DNA from: Hyphomicrobiales bacterium
GTDB lineage: Bacteria > Pseudomonadota > Alphaproteobacteria > Rhizobiales > Hyphomicrobiaceae
Assembly (NCBI GenBank): GCA_003963125.1
Contig: RXJK01000110.1
Location: 10,648-53,851, forward strand
DNA: 43,204 bases
Reading direction: 5' to 3'
The translations under genes were made by a program, and so were the position numbers. The first letter of the stretch is position 1, and the number at the start of each line of letters is the position of its first letter. This document shows positions 1 to 8,164 of the stretch, one piece after another. The notes under the pieces were generated by a model. It was given only the letters and a program-made list of their open reading frames with translations. It was not told the origin of the DNA and ran no database searches.

Positions 1-667
1 GCAGCGAGGAGAGCGCCGTCAACACGTGCATCTGCACTTCGCGCGCCAATTGCGTGATGCGCTTCGTCGCATCCGAGACGCGCAGGTTGTATTCCCGCAT
101 CGAGCTGGCGTCGGCGGAAAGGCGCTGCGGCACCTGCGGCAGCATCGAGCGCACCTGGGTGTCGAGCGCGGTTTCGATCTGCAACGCACCGACGATCTGG
201 ACGTTGAGCGCTTCGAGATTCTCGGCGAACACGCGGATCTGCTTGTCACCCTGGTCGATGCGCGTGCCCATCTCCTGCGAGAAGCTGCTGAATTGCGCGG
301 CTTCCTCGCCCATTCCTGCGGCCGTGATCTTCACGTTGAAGGCGAACGCGCGCAGATAGCGCAAGAGGCCGCAGATTTCGTTGATCTGCGGGCGCAGCGC
401 CTGCACGTCGCGCGTCAGCCCGCGCATGCGGTTGCTGCGCGCCTGGATCTCGTCCGGCAGCGCGTGCAGGCTTTCGGCTGTCGCGAACAGGTCCTGCGTG
501 GCACTGCCGATGGCCTCGGGATCGAGCGCCTTGCTGAGCGAACCCAGAACCTTGAGCTGCTGTTCGATGAGCGCCAGCGCATCTTGGAGGAACGTTCCCG
601 CCCTCGAGAATTTATCCTCGATCTGGCTCCGCGCAGATTCGAGCTGGGCTATGAGCGTGTGAGCCAT
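1..667 (-). CDS. Coiled-coil hypothetical protein, 3' end outside window
   Basis: An uninterrupted leftward frame of 222 codons runs from an ATG at 667 off the left edge. In-frame ATGs at 685 and 691 are alternative starts, and none has a strong ribosome-binding site. The protein begins MAHTLIAQLES and is almost entirely predicted helix, rich in Gln, Glu, Ala and Leu with heptad-like spacing and almost no glycine or proline. I see no signal peptide or membrane segment in the visible part. The pattern suggests a long cytoplasmic coiled coil of the kind found in chemoreceptor signalling regions or structural proteins, but the hallmark receptor hairpin is not in view, so I assign no function. 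The rightward frame over the same bases is its Arg/His-rich shadow. Confidence 0.6.
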   Translation of the reverse strand, partial: MAHTLIAQLESARSQIEDKFSRAGTFLQDALALIEQQLKVLGSLSKALDPEAIGSATQDLFATAESLHALPDEIQARSNRMRGLTRDVQALRPQINEICGLLRYLRAFAFNVKITAAGMGEEAAQFSSFSQEMGTRIDQGDKQIRVFAENLEALNVQIVGALQIETALDTQVRSMLPQVPQRLSADASSMREYNLRVSDATKRITQLAREVQMHVLTALSSL

Positions 668-780
668 ACGCACCCGACGAGACATACACATGCAAAGGGA
701 GCGAACTGGCCCCCCGACGACGCGCAAACTTAGCAGCAGGCGGAGAATTTCCGGTAAACATTGAGAATCCCTGCACCAGT

Positions 781-808
781 CGAAAGCCCGATAAATCGCG
801 GGTTTTCG
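781..808. other. Stem-loop in the 668-1027 intergenic gap
   Basis: The arms CGAAAGCCCG (781-790) and CGGGTTTTCG (799-808) pair over 10 bp, with one G-T pair, around an 8-base loop. The hairpin sits between two divergent genes, so it is not a simple terminator for either. It could be an operator or an mRNA leader structure. I see nothing else convincing in 668-1027 except the ltnD ribosome-binding site near 1013-1020. Confidence 0.4.
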
Positions 809-1027
809 GTTCGCGGCCTTCGCGCCTGCAAACAGGGTGAAAGAAGCATGAACGGGAGATCCATTGCGAGAAGCCGGTGCAACAGCGCTCGATAGGGGGC
901 GATGAGGGCCGCGGCGGCAGGGTCGACGCACACCGCGCGGGGCTTTCGTCCGGCGGCTACCTCCCGCCCGTCAAATGCTCTACAACTGGGCGCAAGACGC
1001 CAGGCAGTCGTCGCAGGAGGAAATCGG

Positions 1028-1921
1028 ATGGGCAAACCGCGCGTGGGTGTGATCGGCCTCGGCTCCATGGGAGGCGGCGTTGCCAAGTCGCTCCTGCGCA
1101 ACGGCTTCCCCGTCACCGTCTGCGATGTCCGCCCGGCCGTGGTCGAGAGCTTCGTGGCGCAGGGGGCGAAGGGTACCGCCAGTCCTGCGGGTCTTGCAGC
1201 AGACTGCGCGATCCTCGTCGTCCTGGTCGTCAACGCCGAGCAGGTCGAAAGCGTGCTGTTCGGCGAAGGCGGCGCCGTGGCGGCCATGAAACCCGGCACC
1301 ACCGTCATCATGAGCGTGACCCTGCCGCCCGACTACGCGGAGAAGCTCGCCGTGCGCCTCGGCGAGCGTGGCATCCTGATGCTCGACGCGCCCGTCTCAG
1401 GCGGCGAAGCGAAGGCGGCCACAGGCGAGATGACCGTCATGGCATCAGGCTCCCCCGAGGCCTTCGCGAAGTGCGAGGCCGTGCTATCCGCCATCGCGCA
1501 GAAGGTCTATCGCCTGGGCGACGCGGCCGGCACCGGCTCGAAGGTCAAGATGATCAACCAACTCCTCGCCGGCGTGCACATTGCCGCTTCCGCCGAGGCG
1601 ATGGCGCTCGGCATCAAGGCGGGCGCGGACCCGAACGTGCTCTACGAGGTCATATCGAACAGCGCCGGATCGTCCTGGATGTTCCAGAACCGCGTGCCCC
1701 ATATTCTCGACGGCGATTATGCGCCGCGCTCGGCCGTGAATATTTTCGTCAAGGATCTCGGCATCGTGCTGGAGGCCGGCAAGGGCCACAAGTTCCCGCT
1801 GCCGCTCACCGCAGCCGCGCACCAGATGTTCCTGATGGCAGCAGCTGCCGGCCACGGCGCCGAAGACGACGCAGCCGTCGTCAAGATCTTCCCCGGCATC
1901 GAACTGCCCAAGGCGAAGTGA
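1028..1921 (+). CDS. ltnD: L-threonate dehydrogenase-like 3-hydroxyisobutyrate dehydrogenase family protein
   Basis: This 297-residue NAD-dependent enzyme belongs to the beta-hydroxyacid dehydrogenase family. A Rossmann motif, GxGxxG in VIGLGSMGGG, lies at residues 8-17. The family substrate motif follows around DAPVSGGEAKA (120-130), and the catalytic lysine is K174 in KVKMINQ, with N177. The ATG at 1028 is preceded by CAGGAGG at the right distance, so the longer upstream open frame is not used. The family includes 3-hydroxyisobutyrate and tartronate semialdehyde reductases. The choice of LtnD, which oxidises L-threonate (or D-erythronate) to the 2-oxo acid, rests on the three following genes, which form the standard Ltn/Otn pathway. 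It is the first gene of a tight operon, 13 bp from otnK. Confidence 0.85.
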   Translation: MGKPRVGVIGLGSMGGGVAKSLLRNGFPVTVCDVRPAVVESFVAQGAKGTASPAGLAADCAILVVLVVNAEQVESVLFGEGGAVAAMKPGTTVIMSVTLPPDYAEKLAVRLGERGILMLDAPVSGGEAKAATGEMTVMASGSPEAFAKCEAVLSAIAQKVYRLGDAAGTGSKVKMINQLLAGVHIAASAEAMALGIKAGADPNVLYEVISNSAGSSWMFQNRVPHILDGDYAPRSAVNIFVKDLGIVLEAGKGHKFPLPLTAAAHQMFLMAAAAGHGAEDDAAVVKIFPGIELPKAK

Positions 1922-1934
1922 GCGGGCCCACGAG

Positions 1935-3209
1935 ATGACGTTGCTTCTGGGCTGCATCGCCGACGATTTCACCGGCGCCACCGATCTCGCCAACATGCTC
2001 GTGCGCGGCGGCATGCGCACGATCCAGACCATCGGCGTGCCGACGGCGCCGCTGCCGGACGAGGTGGACGCCGTCGTCATCGCGCTGAAATCGCGCACCA
2101 TCGCGCCGGCCGACGCCGTCGCCCAGTCGCTCGCCGCTCTGGGGTGGCTGAAGGGCCAAGGCTGCAAGCAGGTCTACTTCAAGTACTGCTCCACCTTCGA
2201 TTCGACGCCCAAGGGCAACATCGGCCCCGTGACCGAAGCCCTGATGGATGCGATGGGCACGGACTTCACCATCGCCTGCCCCGCCTTCCCCGAGAACGGC
2301 CGCACCATCTGCCGCGGGTATCTCTTCGTCGGCGACGTGCTGCTGTCGGAATCGGGCATGCGCAACCATCCGCTCACGCCGATGACGGATGCGAGCCTCG
2401 TCCGCGTGATGCAGGCGCAGACGCAGCGCAAGGTCGGCCTGATCAGCTACACGACCCTCGACAAAGGCACTGAGGCCGTCCGCCAGGCGATCGCGAAGCT
2501 GCGGAGCGAGGGCACCGGCGTCGCCATCGTCGATGCGCTCGCCGATGCGCATCTCGATGTCATCGCCGAGAGCACGGCCGACTTTGCCCTGGTCACGGCC
2601 GGATCGGGCGTCGGCCTCGGCATTGCCAATGCGCACCGCCGCGCAGGACGCCTTAAGCATGCGGCCACCAGCGCTGCGCTCCCGAACGTGACCGGCCTCT
2701 CGGCCGTGGTGTCGGGAAGCTGCTCGGACATGACCAACGCGCAGGTTGCGCAGTGGAAGGCGTCGCGCCCCGCGTTCAAGCTCGATCCCGTAGCCCTGGC
2801 GAACAGTCCAGCCGCGGTCGAAGACGCGATCGCATGGACCAAGGACCAGGTCGCAAGCGGCCCCGTCCTCATCTACGCCACCGCGACGCCCGACGACGTC
2901 AAGGCCGCGCAGGCGGAACTCGGCGTCGCGCGCGCCGGTGCCGTCGTGGAGGAGGCGCTGGCGCACGTGGCAAAGGCCCTCGTCGCGGCCGGCGTCCGCA
3001 AGCTGATCGTCGCCGGCGGCGAAACGTCCGGCGCCGTCGTCAGCGCGCTGGGCGTGACGGCGTTGCGCATCGGCCCGCAGATCGATCCCGGCGTGCCATG
3101 GACCGTGACGCTCGGCGGTGAGCCGATCGCGCTGGCCCTCAAGTCCGGTAACTTCGGCACCGCGGACTTTTTCGCGAAGGCGCTCGCGCAATTGGAGGCG
3201 ACGCGGTGA
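1935..3209 (+). CDS. otnK: 3-oxo-tetronate kinase (four-carbon acid sugar kinase, DUF1537)
   Basis: This 424-residue protein matches the four-carbon acid sugar kinase family in length. The N-terminal substrate-binding domain opens with CIADDFTGATDLANML, the family signature. The C-terminal nucleotide-binding domain carries the glycine-rich VAGGETSGAVV and LGGEP segments. OtnK phosphorylates 3-oxo-tetronate at O4, using ATP, to give the substrate of the OtnC decarboxylase. The gene follows ltnD by 13 bp and its TGA overlaps the GTG start of the next gene, which implies translational coupling. Family assignment is firm. The exact stereochemistry (threonate or erythronate series) cannot be read from sequence. 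Confidence 0.9.
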   Translation: MTLLLGCIADDFTGATDLANMLVRGGMRTIQTIGVPTAPLPDEVDAVVIALKSRTIAPADAVAQSLAALGWLKGQGCKQVYFKYCSTFDSTPKGNIGPVTEALMDAMGTDFTIACPAFPENGRTICRGYLFVGDVLLSESGMRNHPLTPMTDASLVRVMQAQTQRKVGLISYTTLDKGTEAVRQAIAKLRSEGTGVAIVDALADAHLDVIAESTADFALVTAGSGVGLGIANAHRRAGRLKHAATSAALPNVTGLSAVVSGSCSDMTNAQVAQWKASRPAFKLDPVALANSPAAVEDAIAWTKDQVASGPVLIYATATPDDVKAAQAELGVARAGAVVEEALAHVAKALVAAGVRKLIVAGGETSGAVVSALGVTALRIGPQIDPGVPWTVTLGGEPIALALKSGNFGTADFFAKALAQLEATR

Positions 3210-3841
3210 TCGAAACCAAGCTCCGCGAAGAGATCTGCCTGCTCGCGAAATCCATGTACGACCGCGGCCTCACGCATGGCTCGACGGGCAACATCAGCGC
3301 GCGCTGCGAAGATGGCTGGCTGCTCACCCCCACGGGCTCGAACCTCGGCCGTCTTGATCCGGCGCGCCTGTCGAAACTCGATTGGCAGGGCAAGCTTCTT
3401 TCGGGCGATCCGCCGTCGAAGGAGAGTTTCCTGCACCTTGCCATGTACGAAGAGCGGCCGAAGGCGGGCGCTGTCGTGCACCTGCACGCCACGCACTCGG
3501 TCGCGGCATCGGTGATCGACGGGCTCGACCCGTGCAATCTGCTGCCGCCGCTCACCGCGTACTACGTCATGCGCGTCGGCACGCTGCCGCTCGTGCCTTA
3601 CTTTGCGCCGGGCGACATGGCGCTCGCCGACGCCGTCCGTGGCGTCGCGAAGAAGCATCACGCCATGCTGCTTGCCAACCACGGTCCCGTCGTCGCGGGC
3701 ACGAGCCTGTCGGCCGCCGCCGATGCGACCGAGGAGTTGGAGGCCAATGCGAAACTGCATCTTCTCCTGCAAGGGCACCGGACCCGGCCGCTGACGCCGG
3801 AGCAGATCGCCGACCTCGAACGCAAATTCCCGCGGGGCTGA
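3206..3841 (+). CDS. otnC: 3-oxo-tetronate 4-phosphate decarboxylase (class II aldolase family)
   Basis: This 211-residue protein has the class II aldolase/adducin fold seen in fuculose- and ribulose-phosphate aldolases. Visible motifs are the substrate loop [11 protein letters not shown] (about residues 23-33), zinc-binding histidines in VVHLHATHS, and the later ANHGPVVAG histidine. In this pathway it decarboxylates 3-oxo-tetronate 4-phosphate to dihydroxyacetone phosphate. The gene starts with GTG at 3206, overlapping the otnK stop by 4 bp. Ending at 3841, it lies 38 bp before otnI. The neighbours distinguish it from the related sugar-phosphate aldolases and epimerases. Confidence 0.85.
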   Translation: MIETKLREEICLLAKSMYDRGLTHGSTGNISARCEDGWLLTPTGSNLGRLDPARLSKLDWQGKLLSGDPPSKESFLHLAMYEERPKAGAVVHLHATHSVAASVIDGLDPCNLLPPLTAYYVMRVGTLPLVPYFAPGDMALADAVRGVAKKHHAMLLANHGPVVAGTSLSAAADATEELEANAKLHLLLQGHRTRPLTPEQIADLERKFPRG

Positions 3842-3879
3842 TCCAGCACGCCAGCGCGTTTCAATTTTGGGAGGCCACC

Positions 3880-4659
3880 ATGCCGAAGTTCGCCGCCAAC
3901 CTGACGATGATGTACACCGAGCACGCCTTTCTCGATCGCTTTGCGGCCGCCGCCCGCGATGGCTTCAAGGGCGTCGAGTTCATGTTCCCGTACGACTTCG
4001 CCGCGGGCGAGATCAAGCAGCGGCTCGTGGACAACGGCCTGGAACTCGCGCTCTTCAACGGCCCGCCCGGCAACGTGGAGGCGAACGAGCGCGGCCTCGC
4101 TTCTCTGCCCGGCCGCGAAGAGGAGTTCAAGGCCGGCATCGCGCAGGCGCTCGAATACGCTGCGGTGCTCGGCAACAAGCGGCTGCATGTGATGGCCGGC
4201 CTCCTGCCCGCGGGCGCGGATCGCGCCCGTCACCGTGAGACCTACGTGAAGAACATCGCCCACGCTGCGGCCGCGGCCAAGCCGCTCGGCGTCACGGTCG
4301 TCATCGAGCCCATCAACACGCGCGACATCCCGGGATTCTTCCTGAACCGGCAGGACGAGGCGCACGCCGCGTGTCGCGAGACCGGCGCCGACAACGCCAA
4401 GGTGCAGATGGATTTCTACCATTGCCAGATCGTCGAGGGCGACATCACGCGCACCTACGAGCGCTTCCAGGCGGGCGTCGGCCACGTGCAGATCGCCGGC
4501 GTCCCGGACCGCCACGAGCCCGATCTCGGCGAGGTGAACTACCCCCACATCTTCGACCTGCTCGACCGCACCGGCTACGCGGGCTGGGTCGGCTGCGAGT
4601 ACCGTCCCCGCGCCGGCACCTCCGAAGGCCTCGGTTGGTTCCGCCGTCTGGCGAAGTAG
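3880..4659 (+). CDS. otnI: 2-oxo-tetronate isomerase (hydroxypyruvate isomerase family)
   Basis: This 259-residue protein is a TIM-barrel of the xylose-isomerase-like/hydroxypyruvate isomerase family. It begins [20 protein letters not shown]; motifs include the glutamate in [16 protein letters not shown], the aspartate and histidine in QMDFYHCQI, and the final glutamate in WVGCEYRP, the usual divalent-metal ligands. The ATG at 3880 follows GGGAGG closely; the open frame extends upstream as a shadow of otnC. In the Otn pathway it interconverts 2-oxo- and 3-oxo-tetronate between LtnD and OtnK. Hydroxypyruvate isomerase (Hyi) is the alternative reading, but the operon favours OtnI. No regulator or dedicated transporter for the pathway lies next to the operon. 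Confidence 0.85.
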   Translation: MPKFAANLTMMYTEHAFLDRFAAAARDGFKGVEFMFPYDFAAGEIKQRLVDNGLELALFNGPPGNVEANERGLASLPGREEEFKAGIAQALEYAAVLGNKRLHVMAGLLPAGADRARHRETYVKNIAHAAAAAKPLGVTVVIEPINTRDIPGFFLNRQDEAHAACRETGADNAKVQMDFYHCQIVEGDITRTYERFQAGVGHVQIAGVPDRHEPDLGEVNYPHIFDLLDRTGYAGWVGCEYRPRAGTSEGLGWFRRLAK

Positions 4660-4866
4660 GTGCGCTGGCCTGCCTCGGCGCGTGACCCGCTTCAACGAGA
4701 AGGTCCGCCGAGAGCTTGAGCAGCCGACCGCACGCGACGCGGCTCGGCACGGTAATCCCCGAGAATGTGGCGACAGGTGGGTTCGCTGGGCCCTCGGCTT
4801 CGGCCGGCTGTCCGCTCAAGAGACTTGAACTCCAACCCCAATTCCTGATAGTGCACGCCCTCGGAC

Positions 4867-4940
4867 GCGGGTGTAGCTCAATGGTAGAGCAGCAGCCTTC
4901 CAAGCTGAATACGAGGGTTCGATTCCCTTCACCCGCTCCA
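4867..4940 (+). tRNA. tRNA-Gly (anticodon TCC)
   Basis: A full cloverleaf can be drawn. The acceptor GCGGGTG (4867-4873) pairs with CACCCGC (4930-4936). The D arm is at 4876-4890, and the anticodon loop CTTCCAA at 4897-4903 has TCC at 4899-4901. The T arm is GAGGG-TTCGATT-CCCTT (4913-4929). The discriminator is T4937, followed by an encoded CCA at 4938-4940. Pair 27-43 is G-A, as in many glycine tRNAs. The gene stands alone between otnI and a leftward chemoreceptor gene. No integrase or att-like duplication is seen beside it. Confidence 0.96.
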
Positions 4941-5051
4941 AGACTTAGCCGGCTGTCGTAGCGGCGCGCAGGTGAGCGGTGCCCGCGGAGCGCGCAACGA
5001 ACTCACTTTCATTCTTCGAACGCGTTGCCGCTTTACGGCGGCCGCGCCCGC

Positions 5052-7376
5052 TCAGAAATCTTCCCAGTCGCCTTGGGCGGCGGGTTCCGGCTGACGCTGC
5101 GCGGCGCTCGCGGTGCGGGCAGGTGCGGTCTTCGCAGCGGGACGCGCCGCTGCACGGGGGGCAGACCGCAGCGGTGTGACGTTGCCGCCGCCGCGCGCGC
5201 CGCTCAGCTTGAACAGCGCGATCATCTCGGAGAGTTGCGCGGCTTCCTGCGCGAGCGCGTGGCTCGCAGCCGTCGTCTCTTCCACCATCGCCGCGTTCTG
5301 CTGCGTGGTCTGGTCCATCTGATTGATGGCGGTGTTGACTTCCTGCAGCCCGGTCGCCTGTTCCTTGGCGCCGGCCGCAATGTCGACGACGGCAGAGTTG
5401 ATCTCGTTCACCTGCTCGAGGATGCGCTCGAGCGCCGTACCCGTTGCGGCGACGAGATCGACACCTTCGGCGACCTGCGTCGTCGACGTCGAAATGAGAC
5501 CCTTGATCTCCTTGGCGGCCTCGGCCGAGCGCTGCGCCAGCGCCCGCACTTCGGAGGCGACCACCGCGAAGCCGCGGCCGGCATCGCCGGCACGTGCCGC
5601 TTCCACGCCCGCGTTGAGTGCGAGCAGGTTGGTCTGGAACGCGATCTCGTCGATCACGCCGATGATCTGGTTGATCTGCTGGGCGCTCTTCTCGATGCCG
5701 CCCATGGCCTCGACCGTGCTGCGCACGACGACGCGCGCCTTCTCTGCGTCAACCTTCGCGGTAGCGACGACGTCACGCGCGTGCTCGGCACCTTCCGCGG
5801 CCTTCTTGCCCGTGGCGGTGATTTCGTCGAGCGCGGCGGCCGTCTCTTCGAGGCTCGCAGCCTGCTGCTCGGTGCGCTTGGAAAGATCGTCGGCGGAACG
5901 CGTGATCTCCTGCGAGCTGCCGGAGATGGCGCCTCCGCTGCTGACGACGCTGAGCAGCGCCTGCTCGAGTTCGCCCATCGCCGTGTTGAAATCGCTCTGC
6001 AGCTGCGCGTAGGCCTCGGGCAGGTCGTCGGTGAGACGGAAGGTGAGGTCCTTCTCGGCGAGCCGCGCCATGCCCGCCCCGATCGAGCGCGACACCATCT
6101 CGCGCTCGGCATTGATGGCTTCTTCCTGGGCGCTGAGACGCTCACGCGCCGCCTTGACGCGGGCCTCCTCGGCCTCCTGCTCCATGCGCGCCTTGTCGAG
6201 GGCCGCATCGCGGAACACCACGACGGTGCGCGCCATGGCGCCGATCTCGTCGCCGCGCTCCGTGCTCGGAATGGCGCTCGCGACGTCGCCGGCAGCGAGC
6301 TTGGTCATGCGCTCGGTGAGTTGGACAATGGGGCCCGTCACCCAGCGCCGCACGACGACGATCACCGCGCCGCTGACGCCGATCACGACGGCAAGCGCCG
6401 TGAGCGCGATGAGCAGGCTGTTGCGCGCACCCGCATAGGCCGCGGCCAGAACCTCGTCGGCGTTGGCGTAGAAGGCGTCGCGCACCGTCACGACCGTGCC
6501 GAGCGCGGGCTGGGATTCGTCGTAGAAGCGCTGCGCGTCCATCGTGAAGTTGCCGGTCTCGGCTTCGCGGCGGATGCCCTCGAGCAGCTTGCCGAAGCGA
6601 TCGACGTAGGCGGCATGCATCACCTCGAGCGCGGCCTTCACGCCCGCGTTGGTGGCGGTATCGTTGCGCAGCTCCATCAGCGAGGCGTGGATGTGATCGT
6701 TGCGGGCCTGCGTGCGCGCGACCTCGAGCTTCTCCGCTTCCGTCGCCGGGCGGCGGAAGCCCACCATGTTCTTGTGCAGGCTGGCGTTGAGGCCGCCGAC
6801 ATCGCGCAGCGACCACGCGGTGCTGGCGAAGTTCGCCTGCCGATAGGCCTCGCCGTCCAGCAGCGCCATGCGGCGCACCTGGTCGTTGATAAGCTTCGTG
6901 GCGACCGCATTGAGCGCGGCATTGCCGGCGATGATCTTGCGCGCGTCCTGGCGGCGCTCGTCGGGTGCGCGCGCGAGCGACGTATCGATCTCGGCGCGCA
7001 GGGCGTTGAGCTTGGCGTTGAGGTCTTCGATCACGGCGACGATGGCGGCGCGATCATCGAGCGACCCCGGCAGCGTCGTGCGCACGGCCATGGCCTTGTC
7101 GCGCGCGTCGCTGGTGAACTTGCGCACCTTCTCGTGGCCGGCCGTTCCGGCGGCATCGATCGCGCCCGGCGCATAGAGGAGGTTGGTGGCGTAGCCACGC
7201 TCGGAATTGAGATAGCGCGGGATGTCGCTGACGGCGCGCACGACTTGCAGCCGACTTTGCGCCTCGCTGACGCGGCCCATGGCCTGATACTTGGTCACGG
7301 CGATGTAGGTCGCCAAACCGCCACCCAGGGCCGAAAGCGAGACGCTCGCGGCGATCAGCAGGCTGCCGAGTTTCAT
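5052..7376 (-). CDS. Methyl-accepting chemotaxis protein with C-terminal CheR/CheB tether
   Basis: This 774-residue membrane chemoreceptor has TM1 at about residues 3-25 (LGSLLIAASVSLSALGG). A large, mostly helical sensor region of nearly 300 residues follows, then TM2 at about 319-343 (SLLIALTALAVVIGVSGAVI). HAMP follows (RRWVTGPIVQLTERM), then the long cytoplasmic coiled coil. The signalling tip is the conserved hairpin DEIAFQTNLLALNAGVEAAR at about 574-593. An Ala/Pro-rich linker leads to the C-terminal DWEDF, which fits the xWxxF pentapeptide that docks CheR and CheB. The ATG at 7376 places TM1 at the N terminus; the frame stays open to 7481 without adding a domain. No other che gene is nearby, so this is an orphan receptor. 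The ligand cannot be predicted. Confidence 0.93.
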   Translation of the reverse strand: MKLGSLLIAASVSLSALGGGLATYIAVTKYQAMGRVSEAQSRLQVVRAVSDIPRYLNSERGYATNLLYAPGAIDAAGTAGHEKVRKFTSDARDKAMAVRTTLPGSLDDRAAIVAVIEDLNAKLNALRAEIDTSLARAPDERRQDARKIIAGNAALNAVATKLINDQVRRMALLDGEAYRQANFASTAWSLRDVGGLNASLHKNMVGFRRPATEAEKLEVARTQARNDHIHASLMELRNDTATNAGVKAALEVMHAAYVDRFGKLLEGIRREAETGNFTMDAQRFYDESQPALGTVVTVRDAFYANADEVLAAAYAGARNSLLIALTALAVVIGVSGAVIVVVRRWVTGPIVQLTERMTKLAAGDVASAIPSTERGDEIGAMARTVVVFRDAALDKARMEQEAEEARVKAARERLSAQEEAINAEREMVSRSIGAGMARLAEKDLTFRLTDDLPEAYAQLQSDFNTAMGELEQALLSVVSSGGAISGSSQEITRSADDLSKRTEQQAASLEETAAALDEITATGKKAAEGAEHARDVVATAKVDAEKARVVVRSTVEAMGGIEKSAQQINQIIGVIDEIAFQTNLLALNAGVEAARAGDAGRGFAVVASEVRALAQRSAEAAKEIKGLISTSTTQVAEGVDLVAATGTALERILEQVNEINSAVVDIAAGAKEQATGLQEVNTAINQMDQTTQQNAAMVEETTAASHALAQEAAQLSEMIALFKLSGARGGGNVTPLRSAPRAAARPAAKTAPARTASAAQRQPEPAAQGDWEDF

Positions 7377-7572
7377 GGTTGGATCCGCAATCCGTGAGAA
7401 GCCACTCTTTGTGCGGAACACTCGCATTTCGAGTTTAACTATAAGTGTACGGTTGGTATCGAATTTCGAGAAAAGCAGCACGAAAACAATAATCAGCTAT
7501 CGGAGCAATGAGCTCCGCCTGATGCAGGTCGTCCAGGAGGTCTAACGGGAGGTTGCGGTGCTGCCGCCGGGC

Positions 7573-8136
7573 CTACTTCGCCCGCGTCTCCACGGCATCC
7601 GCCTCGATCGTGTAGCCGGCCTCCGCGAGGCCCGTGAAGGTGGTTGCCACGGCAAGCTTGCCCGTGACCCAGACCGGATCGAAGCTGCCCTTCACCTCGA
7701 AGGCCTGCGCCGTCTTCACGAAGACGATCTGGTTGGCGGGCGGCGGCGGCACGTGAATGCAGGCGCCGACGAACGGCACGAGCAGGAATTCTTTCACCTT
7801 CGTCGCCTCGAAATCGAGCGGCACGACGTAGCCGCCGATCTTCACGCGCTCGCCGTCGAGTGCCGTCACGACCGGCACCGGGCCCGTGCTCTGCTGCGCC
7901 GGGCCCGACATCCAGGCGCGATCCTCGCTCGGCGGTGTCGCATCGTCCGAGGGACGCCCGCCCTCAGAGGGCGCAGGGCGGCTGCCGAAGAACGGCTTCA
8001 AGGGCTTCGGCGGCCCGGCCGGCACGAGTTCGTCCCACTTCAGCGCACGGACCGCCTGCGCCACGGCCGGCGCGCCCGCGAGAGACGCGGCAATGGCAGC
8101 GGTTACGGCGAGAGACAGGATCGGGGAACGCCTCAT
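7573..8136 (-). CDS. DUF3299 exported protein of a zrg-like metal-uptake operon
   Basis: This 187-residue protein has a signal peptide (MRRSPILSLAVTAAIAASLA, cleavage near APAVAQA). A proline-rich spacer is followed by a DUF3299 domain: the conserved GYVVPLDFEATKVKEFLLVPF and ACIHVPPPPANQIVFV segments are present. The ATG at 8136 has GGAG six bases upstream; an upstream ATG at 8163 would put a charged stretch ahead of the leader. It is the last gene of a four-gene leftward operon. DUF3299 proteins recur beside DUF2796 proteins and an FtsX-type ABC pair. The proposed role is periplasmic metal handling, inferred from context only. The Cys/His-containing loop could bind metal. Confidence 0.82.
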   Translation of the reverse strand: MRRSPILSLAVTAAIAASLAGAPAVAQAVRALKWDELVPAGPPKPLKPFFGSRPAPSEGGRPSDDATPPSEDRAWMSGPAQQSTGPVPVVTALDGERVKIGGYVVPLDFEATKVKEFLLVPFVGACIHVPPPPANQIVFVKTAQAFEVKGSFDPVWVTGKLAVATTFTGLAEAGYTIEADAVETRAK

Positions 8137-8164
8137 GCTCATCTCCATTGCGAAGTTTCGCATC

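Noticed and set aside
26..733. 235-residue rightward ORF at the left edge
   Set aside because: It lies over a clean leftward coiled-coil frame and is Arg/His-rich, as antisense frames here always are.
4716..4961. Small ORF reading through the tRNA-Gly gene (GCSSMVEQQPSKLNTRVRF)
   Set aside because: This peptide is the classic translation of a tRNA gene, not a protein.
4867..5051. Genomic island inserted at tRNA-Gly
   Set aside because: No integrase, no direct repeat of the tRNA 3' end and no change in composition nearby.
5025..7397. 790-residue rightward open frame opposite the chemoreceptor
   Set aside because: Arg/His/Gly-rich composition with no domain; it is the antisense shadow of a well-supported receptor gene in high-GC DNA.
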